Shown here piece by piece: positions 12,765 through 24,240 of a stretch of 64,000 nt of DNA. The translations under genes and the position numbers were made by a program. Origin of the DNA: Scytalidium lignicola (lineage: Eukaryota; Ascomycota; Leotiomycetes). Location: contig NCSJ02000223.1 of the NCBI GenBank assembly GCA_002812745.2, positions 1 through 64,000 on the forward strand. Direction: 5' to 3'. The notes beneath the pieces were generated by a model. The model was not told where the DNA came from. It did no database searches and saw nothing but the letters and a program-made list of their open reading frames with translations. Positions within the stretch are counted from its first letter, which is position 1, and the number at the start of each line of letters is the position of its first letter.

Positions 12765-12766
12765 TA

Positions 12767-14055
12767 GGCCGGTCGGTGGTGGCTTCTGCTTGCTTACTAC
12801 TGTCCCTATTTTACTGTACTCCATGTTGATCATTAGAAATTAACGTATAGTTGAAAACTTCCAAAAAAGATAAATTAAAAAAAAATTAAACTTTCAATAA
12901 TGCTATATCTAGTTGAGCTCCAGTATATTATTCGGTTGTTAAAGACCACCATTCAAGAATGACTGGAAACATAGACACCGTCTGACAGCTCAGCTTTGTA
13001 TTGGTTAACGTAATCAGCATGAGTGGCATGAACTTGCGGCCGTATGCCCTGTCAATATCTGTTAGCGCGTTAATTACAGTAAGCCGGAGAATTTAGGCTT
13101 AGGCGGGGCCTGTAGGTGATGGTCAGCCGAGCTTATGATCCTTCGGCCGTACTGATGGCCCACGTGTATGGGCTAGAGGAACGTGTTACTAACATTACCA
13201 GCGCGGGAAATGCCCAGGAAAAGACAATACCGCGATATTCCTAGTACGCTGAACATTATTAAGAAAAGATGATTCGTACTTGCAATTGATGAATAGACTT
13301 GTCTAGCATAAATCAAATGTGTTAAGAGGCTACACAATCTAGGGACAGAGGAGCTGCCAGTTAAGAGGTGGGACTCGCACTTTTGATTCACCTATGGCGG
13401 TTATCCTACGGAGCATCGTGAAGTTAAGCTTCTAAACATCCCCCTTCTAAGTAAATGTGTTTAGGCAGATTGATTATGTGAGAAGGTGGGCAAAGCAAAC
13501 GGGCCGATCGTGGAATAAAGAGAAATCTAGTAGGAACTTCTCGTAATAATTACTGCCTTTAGATAGGCACACTAATGTTGCATGGCTTTACATTATATCG
13601 TTTTGCTAAAACTCGCCCCCATGCTATTTGCCACAGTACTCTAAGGTTACAATTCAGCCCCAGATGAAATAAAACCAGTCATATTTTGCCACCCTCTACA
13701 GTTTTATTATTTGCCGTTTAGAGTCAACAATGCTTATATCATAAACCTTTTGCTGGTACTGGCGTGGATCTGGTCGGTGCAAATGTCGCCCCGCTATACG
13801 AGCGCCCCTTAACTGAATACTTACGGACATTATAGGGGTTCGGAGTTGCAGCTTGGGAATGGAAAGAATGTTCCCACCGTGTTTACGTGGATCCTAGTTA
13901 ATCACACAAAATTGATGGAACATAGTCTCGGCTTAGCTTGGAACAACCTATATATATGTACCTACCTCCATCTGTAATTGATCTGTGCTATAGTCGGCAT
14001 TAAAGAGATACTCATCAACACCAGACTCATCAATATCGGATCAGGTGCAGTTAAA
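12767..14055. other. Intergenic region upstream of the MFS gene
   Basis: About 1.3 kb without a convincing gene. A 72-codon open frame on the minus strand at 13,173-13,391 has no recognisable features. The last few hundred bases should hold the promoter of the MFS gene; a TATA-like run (TATATATATG) lies at about 13,950. Confidence 0.45.
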
Positions 14056-16038
14056 ATGTCTTTACCCTATTCGTTTTCACCTTCACCTGGTCTTTCGGGA
14101 GAACAGGAAGACCCATCAGATGCTACTACTGATGTTGGAGTCGATGAAAAACGGGAGAACGAAGTTGAGACAAGCCCAAACAGCCAAGGCGAGAACAATA
14201 ACGATAACGATAACGAACTCAACGCGCCTCAAGATGTGGAGCGTGGCTCAACAGAGGCTGCATCACGCCCGCATCCGCGAGACGGCATACCGAGATGGAG
14301 ATGGGTTTCTACGATGATTGCACTTCTCTTAGGTGGAATGCTTTATGGTATAATATCTCCTGTCTTGTGTTTGCAATGCCATTTCAAGATCCGCTAACTT
14401 GCACTGGCTTAACTAGGCCTGGACACAACCATTGCTGCTGATGTTCAAGCATCTGTGTACGAGGATCTTGGAGACCTTGAAAATCTGCCTTGGGTTGGCA
14501 TTGGTTTCTCGATGGCTTCGGTTGCCGTTATCCTTTTCGTTGGCAGATCCTTTAGTCAGTTCGATATTAAGTGGCTCACCAATCTTGCCGTCTTCATATT
14601 TGAAGTCGGAAGTGCGGTTTGTGGTTCTGCCCAGACATCAAATGCACTAGTTGTCGGTAGGGTTATCGCTGGTATGGGAGGTGCTGGGATGTATCTTGGG
14701 TAGGTTTTGTGCTGTTATCCAGTTCTTTCACTCGGATCGCATTTTATTTATTCATTTGGGAATAAACATACTGATATACACTCGATAGAGCCCTTACCTA
14801 CGTCGCAGTCCTTGGAACCGAACAGGAGGCCCCTCTCCTGAATGCTCTGACTGGAGCGGCTTGGGGTCTTGGTGCTATTCTTGGCCCAGTCATTGGAGGA
14901 GCATTTTCTGTAAGCAGTGCTTCGTGGCGCTGGGTAGGTCACACCATTATCTGAAATTCTGTGGGCTTGTCTCTGACGTTTTAATTAACAGGCATTTTAT
15001 ATCAACCTCCCTCTAGCTGCACTGTGTGCACCAGTTTATATCTTCGTATTTCCATCCCACAATCCTAATCCATCAAAAACTTTTCTTCAGAAAATGGGTT
15101 CCCTCGACTGGCTTGGAGGTGCCTTGAATATCGGAATATGGGTCATTTTCATGGTTATTCTCACCATGGCTGGGTCTCGATATACATGGCACTCATCCTT
15201 TTCCATCTCTCTCTGGATAATCTGGGGTGTCATCCTTATTGCTTTTGTTGTTCAACAACGACTTTCACTCTTCACCAAACTTAGAATCTTTCCAGTGCAT
15301 TTCCTTCGTTCTCGAACTATGATTCTACTGTTTATTACTACTGCTGTTGCCTCCGCTGCAAATGCAGTTACTCTATATTACATTCCGTTATTCTTCCAAT
15401 TCACCCGGAATGATACTGCTCTTGACGCAGCAGTTCGTTTATTGCCATTTATAGTTATATTTATTTTCTTTATGATGTTTGCTGGTGCTTTACTTCCAGT
15501 TGTACCATATTATCCGCCATGGTACATTGTTGGCAGTTGCCTGATCGTGGCCGGTGGTGCTTGCATGTACACCATCGATGGAACAACCAGCAATGGGCGC
15601 CTTTATGGCTACGAAATTCTCATTGCAATAGGAACGGGTTTGATATTCCAAAATGCATATGCTATCGCAGCTGCCAAAGTTCCAGAAGAAGATCGAAACA
15701 ACTCTATCGGATTCATCAACGTCGCTCAAATGGGTTCAACAGCCGTTGCTTTGTCGATTGCTGGGGCAATATATGAGAATGTAGGTTTCATATTCCTAAA
15801 GGAGAATCTTGGTCACCTTGGGTTGCCTGATCCAGTGATCCGATCTGCGTTGGCTGGATTGGAATCCCCTCTTCTAGCGACGGCTACCCCTGAGATCAGA
15901 GGATTGGCTATCAAAGCAATTACACGAACAATTTCTAAAATCTTTGCTATGGTATTCGCGGCCGGTGCAGTTGGTGTTGTAGGTGCATTAGGGCTGAGAT
16001 GGGAGAAGCTAAAATTGGAATTTACAGCAGGAGCATAA
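14056..16038 (+). CDS. MFS efflux transporter, DHA2 family (14 TM)
   Basis: Four exons: 14,056-14,347, 14,417-14,699, 14,789-14,933 and 14,992-16,038; joined they give 588 residues in frame with GT-AG introns of 58-89 bp. The first ~75 residues are a hydrophilic, Asp/Glu/Asn-rich cytosolic tail, then ~14 hydrophobic segments. LYGLDTTIAADVQ after TM1, GRVIAGMGGAGMYLG (motif A/B region), AILGPVIGGAF (motif C of antiporters) and RWAFYINLPLAA are signatures of drug:H+ antiporter-2 (TRI12/azole-resistance type) permeases. The protein should sit in the plasma membrane and export small molecules. It has no biosynthetic partner genes nearby, so its substrate cannot be guessed. A pogo element begins only ~120 bp after the stop. 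Confidence 0.9.
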
Positions 16039-16159
16039 GCCTGATATTTTCTTTCGATGATTGAAGGCTGCTGTTCAGTTGTGCATGGTTAGGAAAGATA
16101 AAATAGTTGTCATCGATGGTAGTAGACCGGGAAATACGTTAGTTAATAAGTTAACGTTA

Positions 16160-18046
16160 ACGTAAATCCCTGTCCAAGGGATCACCCCACCCAAGGGATC
16201 ACTTCCCCTCAGATTATTGAATTTATCAACACCTACAATTTGAATTGATTATTTTTCAACCAAAACACGTTGCAATGCCTAAAAAGCCACCTGTACAACA
16301 AGAAGGAAGAATCATTCTAGCTATAAACGGGTCTAAAAACAACAAAATCAAGTCACTTCGAGCTGCAGTGCATTCTTTTGATATTCTATATATCACTTTG
16401 CATAAACAACTCCATGGATACCTTGAAGCTTTCACAACTTACATTAAAGTGTTCAAGTTAACTCAAATTAAAGAGGAATCACTAGTACAATGGATTATCT
16501 CTATGGGAAACCAAGGAATACTTCCTAAGCCTTTACAAGTGTAAGCAATGGTTTATACTTTGATTTTTAAGCAAAGTGAATTTACTTCTCCTTTACTTAT
16601 AAGCAAAAACTAAGTTTAACAATTTTTAAGTTGTTATGTTAAATTGACTACTAAATATATTCGCAAATATAACTATCAACGAGCTAAATGCGAAGATCTA
16701 AAGCTTATTTAACAATGGTTTAACTAATTCTTTGAAACCAAACTTCAATATAGAATCTTAGATGAGGATATCTACAATTTCAATAAAATAAACTTTGTTA
16801 TAAGTATAATTATTACTACAAAAGTAGTTATAACCTTTGAATGTTTTAGAAAACCTTTATTACTATAGTTTGAGAATTGTGAATAGGTTATAGTTATTAA
16901 ATCAATTAATACTAACAGATGAGTTTTATTACCTTTAATTATTTTTAAGGGTAAACATTATTAACTAACTTTAAGCAATCTATTACTTGAAGGTTAAAGA
17001 GATAAACAAAGTGATAATAGATGGACAAACAATCAAATTAACCTTGAATAGCTTGAGAAAACCTTTAAACTTGTTATTAAAGAAAGAATTAAAGGCTAAT
17101 ATTGTATGTTAGTTCTTAATGGCTATGAAAGTTATATAACACTTGAATTTAACTTGTTTTGTTCTTAACACAAAATTGTTCTAATTTGTATACTTCCTTA
17201 TTCCTTACATCTCCTTTAACTACTTGATATAACTTGTTTTTCAGTTCTTAAACGTATATATGATGCTTAACTTGAAAATAAAGTGCATGATAGAATTCAA
17301 CATATTAACAAAGAAGATTTCCTAAAGATATATTCAATTATATATTAGCAAACCTTTAAATCAGCAACTATTCAGAATGGATTTATAACTACTAGATTAA
17401 TTTCTTATGAACTAGAGTATGTACTAGTTAAATTACATGTTCAGGTTGATCAAATATCTATATTTCCAAGGAGTACCCATAATAACAATTCTGGAGTATA
17501 ATAAGTTCTACAAATACCTTATAACCTTGTTCAATTGCATTTACAATCTTAGTTTATTCAACAATTACTTAAGGAATAGTATAGCCTTATAACTCTTATA
17601 AAAATAGTTATAAATCAAGCATTTAAGGGATGTGAAATGGCTATGCATAATGTCATATTTATGATTAAGGATAATAAGAGATTACAAGCTGAAAATGCTT
17701 TAATACAACAAAAGTTACATAGATCTAGAAAACAGTTAGTTTATACAAGTTCCTTGACAAGGCAGGAGGCTCAAGAATTAGCTCAATCAAGTGTTACAGT
17801 GTCAAATATAGTGAAGGGGTCCAATTCTTCAACATCTACCAATCCTTTGCAAGCATAACCACGACGGCCACCAAAGTGCTCAGAATGTGGAAATGTAGGA
17901 CATAATAGACTCAAATGTCCTGATTTAGCTAGTCATTAGATTTATTCAAATAAACGTTGTTGTTGGTTGAATATTTGGTATTGAATGCAAAGGTGGAAGG
18001 GAAGTGATCCCTTGGGTGGGGTGATCCCTTGGACAGGGATTTACGT
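16160..18046 (+). mobile_element. pogo/Fot1-type DNA transposon, RIP-degraded
   Basis: 1,887-bp element flanked by TA on both sides (16,158-16,159 and 18,047-18,048). Terminal inverted repeats of ~50 bp start ACGTAAATCCCTGTCC and are nearly identical; they contain GATCAC repeats (AAGGGATCACCCCACC, then CAAGGGATCACTTCCC). The interior is AT-rich while the terminal repeats keep normal composition. It lies between the MFS gene and, on its right, a LINE ORF1 into which it inserted. Confidence 0.9.
16275..17939 (+). pseudogene. pogo-family (CENP-B-like) transposase remnant
   Basis: The ATG at 16,275 opens a 90-codon frame carrying the helix-turn-helix of pogo transposases (QEGRIILAINGSKN, then the second HTH ending EESLVQWIISMGNQG). 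The same frame continues through many stops: LPLIIFKGKHY and WTNNQINLE around 16,930-17,050 match the DDE domain, and LMAMKVI is the degraded LDGHxSH catalytic block. The last open piece (17,637-17,858) is coiled-coil-like, and after a TAA the frame reads CSECGNVGHNRLKCP, a CCHC zinc knuckle, ending at 17,937. Frame conservation over 555 codons with transition-type stops indicates RIP rather than random indels. Confidence 0.85.
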
Positions 18047-19450
18047 TAACTCCGACTGTTGCTTATGTAAGCTGACCTCGGATACTCCCGGAGTCACATT
18101 TGCGACCGGGAAATAGGGGTTCTCCATGAGGTGTCTCTTTGCCTCTACAATCTTTTTGATGATTCTTTTCTTGTGATCACAGCCCTGTGACCATGCTGGA
18201 TGACGACCTTTGCAAAGTGGGCATTTAAATTTGGTGTGATCCCTCTTGTCTGGGTGTTCACTGGTTTTGTGGTCCACTGACGAGCAGTATCCGCAAATAG
18301 GGGTTTTGTTACATGCAGCCATAATATGGTCGTATTTGTGGCATCCGTAGCACTGTACAGCCTGGCATTCCTTGCTGTAGCGTTGGGTTCTCTTCCTGTA
18401 GCCGTCCCACAGTAGGCCCCCCATTTCAATCAGGGTGTTTGCATCCTCCGGTCGGGCAAACTCGATAACCATAGCGTTTACCGGTTTGTCCGTGAGCCTT
18501 CCCAACCATCGCACCCTCTCAATCTCCGTCTCCTCCATCTCTACATTGAGTCTCCGTATCTTGGCAATAGTGCTGGCCTGGTCGTTCATATCAATTGCCG
18601 CAATCTCAATACTGGAGACCACTACCCCATAAGTCGGGATCATCACTTTGGCGCTTTCTCCCATCGCACCCTCCCATTCCTTCCGGTTGTGCAGGAGCCT
18701 GTCTGCGGTCGGGCCATCTCTGGCATATGCATAAATGTCTCCAGATGGTAGTATCCGTGCTGTGCTTATCCACTGATTTATGCTTGGCGCGGTGGTCCGG
18801 GCGCCATTGTTGACATTTTGGCTCATGCTCGGGGCCTTGGATATAGCCTCATTGAGGAGCTTGGTGAGCCTCACTGCAGGGTCTTTCTGGCCTCTGAGGG
18901 TCTCAATTGTAGTTTTATCTGTAGACTTAATGCGTATTTCCTTGGTTCCGGGCGCGATTCGGCTTCCTGTAGCTGTGGTTGTGGTTGTAGCTTTGGTGCG
19001 TAAGGACACATTACCGCCTCCGTTGGAGGATGCGATGCCAGCCCACGATGATTCTGTTGACTGTGGTGATCCGCTCCTGGTAGAGCGGCCCTGTATGAAG
19101 CTTGCCATCTTGCTGAATTGGTCTCTGAGCTCCCTGAAATCCTGTCGCATCTCGTCCAGCTTGTCGTCCGTCGTGTCGAGTGTCGCGTGTCCGCCGTGTC
19201 CGTCACCATCATCCTTCAGGCCCCTCAGGAACGATTTCACGGCCCTCAGGAAGTCCAAGGCGTTGTCGGATGGTATGGGACGGGCCTTACGGCCCTCATA
19301 ACCCTCTGTAGCTGGTTTCCGACCGACATATTCGATCAGGGCTTCGGTTTCCTGGAGGAGGTAGGTTCGTTGTTCGTTCAGGTCTTTCCCCTTTTTCCCT
19401 ACTTTTGGGCAGCCATGGTCCACGAGGGGCTCCTTACCACCGGGCGGCAT
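18041..19450 (-). pseudogene. LINE ORF1 (gag-like, CCHC knuckles), 3'-truncated by pogo insertion
   Basis: Open frame of 469 residues from the ATG at 19,450. The middle has Ser/Thr/Gly-rich linker and a nucleic-acid-binding fold typical of Tad-type ORF1 proteins (RILPSGDIYAYARDG). The C-terminal third has three zinc knuckles: CYGCHKYDHIMAAC (CX2CX4HX4C), CGYCSSVDH and CPLCKGRHPAWSQGC. The open frame is not RIP-degraded. Its stop codon TAA at 18,041-18,043 lies inside the terminal repeat of the neighbouring pogo element, so the natural C-terminus has been lost and replaced. No ORF2 is visible on the other side of the pogo element. Confidence 0.8.
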
Positions 19451-20345
19451 GGAGCTGACCTCGAGGAATCGATTTACGGTGTCCAATTGCTGGTGGGTGG
19501 CGTGGTTGTCGAGTTATTTCCAAAAAGTCGATTTGGGCGCGCGGAGATGTTTTTAGAAGACTTTCCGTACCCCCTAGTGGCAAAGAACTATTAAACTTCT
19601 TCGCGGCTAACCTTCTACACCACTTCAAGAGTTTAGCTCTGCAACTCCGCGCCATTTTTATTCTAATTCAGGGCCTGGATACGCTGGGGATTTCCGATGA
19701 GGAACGGCTGGAAGATGCGGAACCAAGAACGGGAACCGTTGGTTCATTTCGAACCAAGAATATGGATTGTCGGTTCGCTCCAGCGAGTCCACTTTCTCTT
19801 CCACACTTCTATCAAAAAAAAATTTTGTTCTATCCACATAGACATCCACCAACCAGCTTTAGTAGGCTATTATCCGGATTATTAATCCACTAGGAAAATA
19901 TACGACTCGGCCTCTGAGGAGACTATGTGGAGAAATTGTCGTAGACCGTTGAGAGAGTAGGTGCGAATAGAGTTCCGGCCCTAGATGTGGATCTTTACCA
20001 TCCGCAGTAGCGTCTCCCCATATGCATATCCACCTGTCATCCGTGTGGATTGGACGGTTCCTGGATGTTCATAGACGTTCCTGGCTGTTCCTGATAGCAT
20101 GTGGAGGGTATTTGCCACAGAGATCGAGTACGCCTTCAAAAAGGTATAAAACAGACCTTCAGTTCTTCTAAGACCTGCTATCTCAAACTTCAACGAGCAA
20201 TTATCATTCTCTAAAGAATAACTCTTTCATTCTCGATTCTTTGATCTGTGATCAATTACCGTCATTCATCTGTCTGGGACAGCATATTTCATACAAAGCA
20301 ATCAACTCNTTTTTTTCAACTTCAATCACTTCATCAGTCGACAAA
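19451..20345. other. LINE 5' flank and promoter region of the DNase1-like gene
   Basis: 19,451-19,690 is probably the 5' untranslated part of the LINE. Further right no gene is recognised. A perfect 7-bp hairpin (TTGGTTC/GAACCAA) lies at about 19,740-19,758. 19,990-20,110 contains several copies of GTTCCTGG. The last ~200 bases are the leader of the secreted-protein gene. Confidence 0.4.
20145..20151 (+). promoter_or_regulatory. TATA box of the DNase1-like gene
   Basis: TATAAAA preceded by AAGG, about 195 bases before the ATG at 20,346, followed by a pyrimidine-rich CT stretch that would suit a transcription start. Confidence 0.5.
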
Positions 20346-20888
20346 ATGACTTTCATGTCCAAGATCGTTCTTGCAACAACTGCAGTTGCCTCAATTGTAG
20401 CAGCTCATTCAGTCACTTTCGTCAATCAAGATTCTACTGCTCGCAAAATCGTCTTCACCGCAACCTCGGGCGGTGCAGCCATTCCGTCCATCGACGTCGC
20501 CGGCAGTGGAACAGCCACCCAAAGCTTCCCAGACAGCTGGATCGGTAACTGGTATTCCGTTTCTGAAGGCGCTCAGGATACTCCAGGCATGTTAGGAGAG
20601 GTTTCCTTCGACTCTTGGCAAGGTATAACTTTCTTCGATGTTTCCGCCATTGTCAACCCTAACGACCATAACGGCGTGAAGGAGCTATATCCCAAGAACA
20701 GCAAGTCGCCTATGTCTGGCTGCCAGACATTCCCTTGCTCTAACGCCTACAACAATCCTGATGACATCGCAACCCTCTCTACCACCGAGCAAGACTTGGT
20801 TTGCCTTATTGGCAACCTGAATAACCCCAGCAAGAGAGATAGACCTACGAAGTTCAGCCATGATTTCGTTGATGGTCGTGTCCACTAA
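20346..20888 (+). CDS. Small secreted DNase1-like protein
   Basis: Single exon, 180 residues. ATG at 20,346 has a good context (GACAAAATGAC) and is chosen over upstream in-frame codons because it begins a clean signal peptide (MTFMSKIVLATTAVASIVAAH). The mature protein has VTFVNQD, SFPDSWIGNWYSVSEGA, GITFFDVSAIVNP, NDHNGVKELYP and a cysteine cluster SGCQTFPCSNAY. This set of conserved blocks is that of the fungal secreted family annotated as DNase1 protein; nuclease activity is inherited annotation, and I see no catalytic motif that proves it. The C-terminus ends shortly after a basic KRDRPTK stretch. Likely abundant and induced, given a strong TATA box; function is uncertain. Confidence 0.75.
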   Translation: MTFMSKIVLATTAVASIVAAHSVTFVNQDSTARKIVFTATSGGAAIPSIDVAGSGTATQSFPDSWIGNWYSVSEGAQDTPGMLGEVSFDSWQGITFFDVSAIVNPNDHNGVKELYPKNSKSPMSGCQTFPCSNAYNNPDDIATLSTTEQDLVCLIGNLNNPSKRDRPTKFSHDFVDGRVH

Positions 20889-21680
20889 GCGTACGAACCT
20901 CAGTCGCTCCTTTTTTTTTATATTCTACACTTTCATCTACTCAAAGCTGGACTGGATGTATTTGAAGGTTATGTAGACTGGGCAGGTGTTTGATCCCGTT
21001 GGTGATACCCCATATTTTGGTAACCTTAGGGATAACTTGCAGGAAAGATTAAAAGGGGTTGGAATCATCAACAAGAATAGATTTCAGAATAGATTTTCTT
21101 GACACAAGCAAAGCTTGCTACTCGCTCCGCTCGTAGGTGGGGGTGCTTTGCACCGCAGGGTTCGGAAATTAATTAATTAATTTAATGTTGAATTAGGCAC
21201 AGCAAGAGGTTGCGTAATCGGGGTTACTCAAATATATTATGGTGTTGTAGTAACTACGTACGTACACAAGTAAAGAGAGCTAACTAATGGGACTACCTAA
21301 AATGGAAGTCACGTGTAATAAGAAAGTAGTGCCTGAGGTGGCACATGGGATATCACAACATTTAATATTTGCTCTAATTGTCAGTTCACCTCTACGGTGA
21401 ACGTACATCTCCAATATATGGAGGTAATACGTGTTGATATAGTAGTTCATTGTTGTTAGCTATAGGTAGGTTCGTACTGCAGTAGTTATATGGGGAGTAC
21501 TGCCGTGCGGTACCGCCCTATCCTACCGCAACAGAACTAGCCTAATATTATCTACACGTGATTCTAGCTTACATGTGACCATGCCAACAAATATTTTGCT
21601 ATTTATAACTGTTTTTCTATACGAGGTATCTATGGAGCAACCTGCTCATCAAGATAATTAATAAAACATGCTCCTTCTAC
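20889..21680. other. Intergenic region with dispersed repeats
   Basis: No gene. 21,105-21,160 holds a repeat unit (AAGCAAAGCTTGCTACTCGC onward) that recurs at 51,341 and 51,641. 21,377-21,497 is a 121-bp block also found inverted at 48,155-48,276. Confidence 0.55.
21377..21497 (-). repeat. 121-bp dispersed repeat (copy 1)
   Basis: Reverse complement of 48,155-48,276 with only a handful of differences. It begins with a palindrome (GTTCACC, TCTAC, GGTGAAC) and contains CATCTCCAATATATGGAGGT. The second copy lies directly before a degraded hAT transposase, so this may be a terminal fragment or MITE of that element. Confidence 0.75.
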
Positions 21681-23240
21681 TCACTTCGGCAATACAATCT
21701 TGCCTACACCGTTTTCAATGATGATCTGTGTCCCAAGCGGCTTCGAATACTCAACAACTTCCTCGAGGATTTCCTTGGCAATCTCAGGAGTTGGTCTCTT
21801 GGGAGTACCAAACTCTGAGCTGGGTCGGTCAACGATTCCGAGATCTGCAGGATACAACAACACCTCAGAAAGAACCGCACCCTCATAGCGACAGCTGACC
21901 AAAAGAGCCTTCAAATTTTCACGTCTGCTCAACCACGCCCAGCGGGACTCGTTGATTTCTCCCTCACCCTGAAGAGGGCCTTCTAATGGTGCGTCTGGTC
22001 TTTCAGCATCGTCGCGCCAGGAGCGGAAGATCTGCTCGTGAAAGACGAAATTGGAAACTCCGTAGAAAATTGGTTTTCCTTTATATAACTCGACGCCTTT
22101 GAGTGTGTGCACCCCGTGAGCGAAGAAGAAGTCGGCACCATTGTCGATGACATCGTGGGCAAAATCAACCTGGAACTGCGGAGGGAAATGGTCGAAAGAG
22201 TATTTCTGGAAGGAGAAGCGATTTTGGTGCCAGTGAATGGTCACGGCGGCGAAATCTGAGAATTGCTTCGCGGTTCGGACCTCGCGCAGGATATCGCGGA
22301 GGTCTTGTCGGTTCATCTCAAAGGTGAACTCTCCTGGAGCAGGGGTCACCTTGAAGTGAACTCCCCAAGAATCGAGGATGTCACCGCTGCTCTCATCGTG
22401 GGCAATTGCTCGCAGTTGTTCCATTTGTTCGGCGGTGACTCCATGGAAGACCTTAAGTCTAACCTGGTTGATCTGTGTGGTGGTAACGCCTTTTGAGCTG
22501 AAATGATGATCTAGACGCTTCTTGATTGAGGCTGCCTCTGCGGATTCAGCAGCACCGCTGGCCAGCTGGAATATTCGACCAAATATCAGAACAGCGCCCG
22601 CAGGATCCTCGGGCACATCAATGGGGTTGGGAACTTCGTGGCTTCGAGCGACAAGTGAGTCGCGCATTGCTCTGAGCTGCTCTAGCTGCTTCTCAGTGAC
22701 AATGACGGGTTCACCCTTCGGTAATCCGAAGAGCTGGGAGTAGTCCTCTGTCTTTGCATATGCTCCAATGAATCCGACAGTACCTTTAGGCGTTGCTCGG
22801 AATCTGGCCATTCGTGCTTCGGTCAGGTTATAGTCGACACCTACAGTATCAATGCCAACACGACTCATCTGCGCCATACTCGCGAGTAATCCCGGATCAC
22901 CATTGTCATGTGTATGGTTGTTCGCCTTGGAAACCATGTTAATACCCATACTGGCCCAGTCGTCTGCCACAGAGGCCGGGGCTTCCATGTGAGAGATAGG
23001 ACCACGATATGTAAGATGGTCAACGATTACGTTCTCGCTATTGGCAAAAGTAACATCCCCGCTACGTGTCAACTCAACTAGAGCTTGGATGTCGGGATCA
23101 TTGCGCTTGGAAAAGGGAATCATCTGAATCAAATCGCCCACGGCCACAACCTTGAAGTCCTCCTTAATTCGCATCGAGAGCTCGGCTTCTCCTTGCCTCT
23201 TGAAGGTCGTCGGCGGTCGTAATGAGAGAGAGTTAGGCAT
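21681..23240 (-). CDS. CapA-family (PGA_cap) metallophosphatase-like protein
   Basis: Single exon, 519 residues, ATG at 23,240. The fold is that of the calcineurin-like CapA/PgsA family first named for poly-gamma-glutamate capsule synthesis: AVGDLIQM (metal-binding Asp), VTFANSENVIVD, MVSKANNHTHDNGDPGL (the Asn-His pair), VTIHWHQN and FFFAHGVHTLKGVELYKG followed by IFYGVSNFVF, the family's C-terminal signature. An insertion of ~150 residues separates the two halves of the domain. No signal peptide is seen, so the protein is probably cytosolic. Fungal members are common and have no settled substrate; some bacterial relatives are implicated in gamma-polyglutamate synthesis. Function here is unproven. 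Confidence 0.85.
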   Translation of the reverse strand: MPNSLSLRPPTTFKRQGEAELSMRIKEDFKVVAVGDLIQMIPFSKRNDPDIQALVELTRSGDVTFANSENVIVDHLTYRGPISHMEAPASVADDWASMGINMVSKANNHTHDNGDPGLLASMAQMSRVGIDTVGVDYNLTEARMARFRATPKGTVGFIGAYAKTEDYSQLFGLPKGEPVIVTEKQLEQLRAMRDSLVARSHEVPNPIDVPEDPAGAVLIFGRIFQLASGAAESAEAASIKKRLDHHFSSKGVTTTQINQVRLKVFHGVTAEQMEQLRAIAHDESSGDILDSWGVHFKVTPAPGEFTFEMNRQDLRDILREVRTAKQFSDFAAVTIHWHQNRFSFQKYSFDHFPPQFQVDFAHDVIDNGADFFFAHGVHTLKGVELYKGKPIFYGVSNFVFHEQIFRSWRDDAERPDAPLEGPLQGEGEINESRWAWLSRRENLKALLVSCRYEGAVLSEVLLYPADLGIVDRPSSEFGTPKRPTPEIAKEILEEVVEYSKPLGTQIIIENGVGKIVLPK

Positions 23241-24240
23241 TTTGTCGGCTTTTGTGTGTATGTAGGATAGATATTAGTAGGGAGTGCTATGCTGAGTTGA
23301 TTTCGGAGCTCTTTCAGTGGCTATCTCTCTACCTTTATATCCTCCAGTACGGAAGTGTTGCTTTTCTCCGGGCCGGTTGCTTTCCCCGGAGTGCATACTC
23401 GCCCCCGTTTATATATTTGGAGATAGCTCTCCATGGCCGGGAATTAAGGCGAAACTTTCCCTTCCCAGACTGCCTGCTCGCGTCATTGTCAGTGGCTGGG
23501 AGCTTCGCCGCGTGATAGACGAGTTTCATAAGCGGGGCAGCTGTCTATAGCTGAATATAGTATGGTCACATTGACAAAAGTGAGAACAAGACAGACAACG
23601 GCACTTTCAATCTGGGTTTGTTGCTGGCTGTGTTGGTGGAGTTTACTGACAATGTTGCTGTAGGCATCGTGAGAATTTCCATATCCGGTAAGGTGGCGAA
23701 TTTTGCTAATCCTGGACTAGAGCCGAGTGAATTTCCTATTACGTACTAGCGCATAAAATCCGATGAAGCTAGACCTTTGAGATAAAAGTTACTAACCCAT
23801 AATAGTTAGAGCAGATCTTCAGCCACAGCATTGTGGAGCACACGGAATCGGCACTTGAACTTTTCTCCCTTCTCCGAGCGTGATAATTTCCTCTTACGGA
23901 ACAGCTATCGATGCTGAAAAGGTAGAATAGAATCGAGTAACGATAATTTTGAGGCATCAGATGCGTTTGTTCCTAATAATGCCTCGTCAATTAGTAGGTA
24001 GAACCGTCCGAACGGGCATTGGTTAGTCCAGGCAAAACTCGGCATCTTGAACTAGAGCGTATTACTTCCTAGCTGCTCTTTATATTTTGATTCGTTCCTA
24101 ACTTCTTTCCTGTACGTTTCTCAGGTACCTCTTATGTATCTCTTGCTTATAGACTTCAACTATTTTTATTTAATTTATTTGTAATTTTTATCTTCCTCGA
24201 CTTCGTTCTTGTGGATTAGATCAAACCCGGGGAAGCAGAC
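23241..24240. other. Intergenic region between divergent genes
   Basis: 1.0 kb between the starts of the CapA-like gene (minus) and the mitochondrial carrier (plus), so it should contain both promoters. Short frames at 23,252-23,550 and 23,769-23,957 have no recognisable content. Confidence 0.5.

Noticed and set aside
13390..13440. GAAGTTAAGC resembling a 5S rRNA segment
   Set aside because: The rest of the 5S structure and the 5'/3' stem are absent.
18780..19301. 173-codon plus-strand open frame
   Set aside because: It is antisense to the LINE ORF1, which has clear zinc knuckles; no motif of its own.
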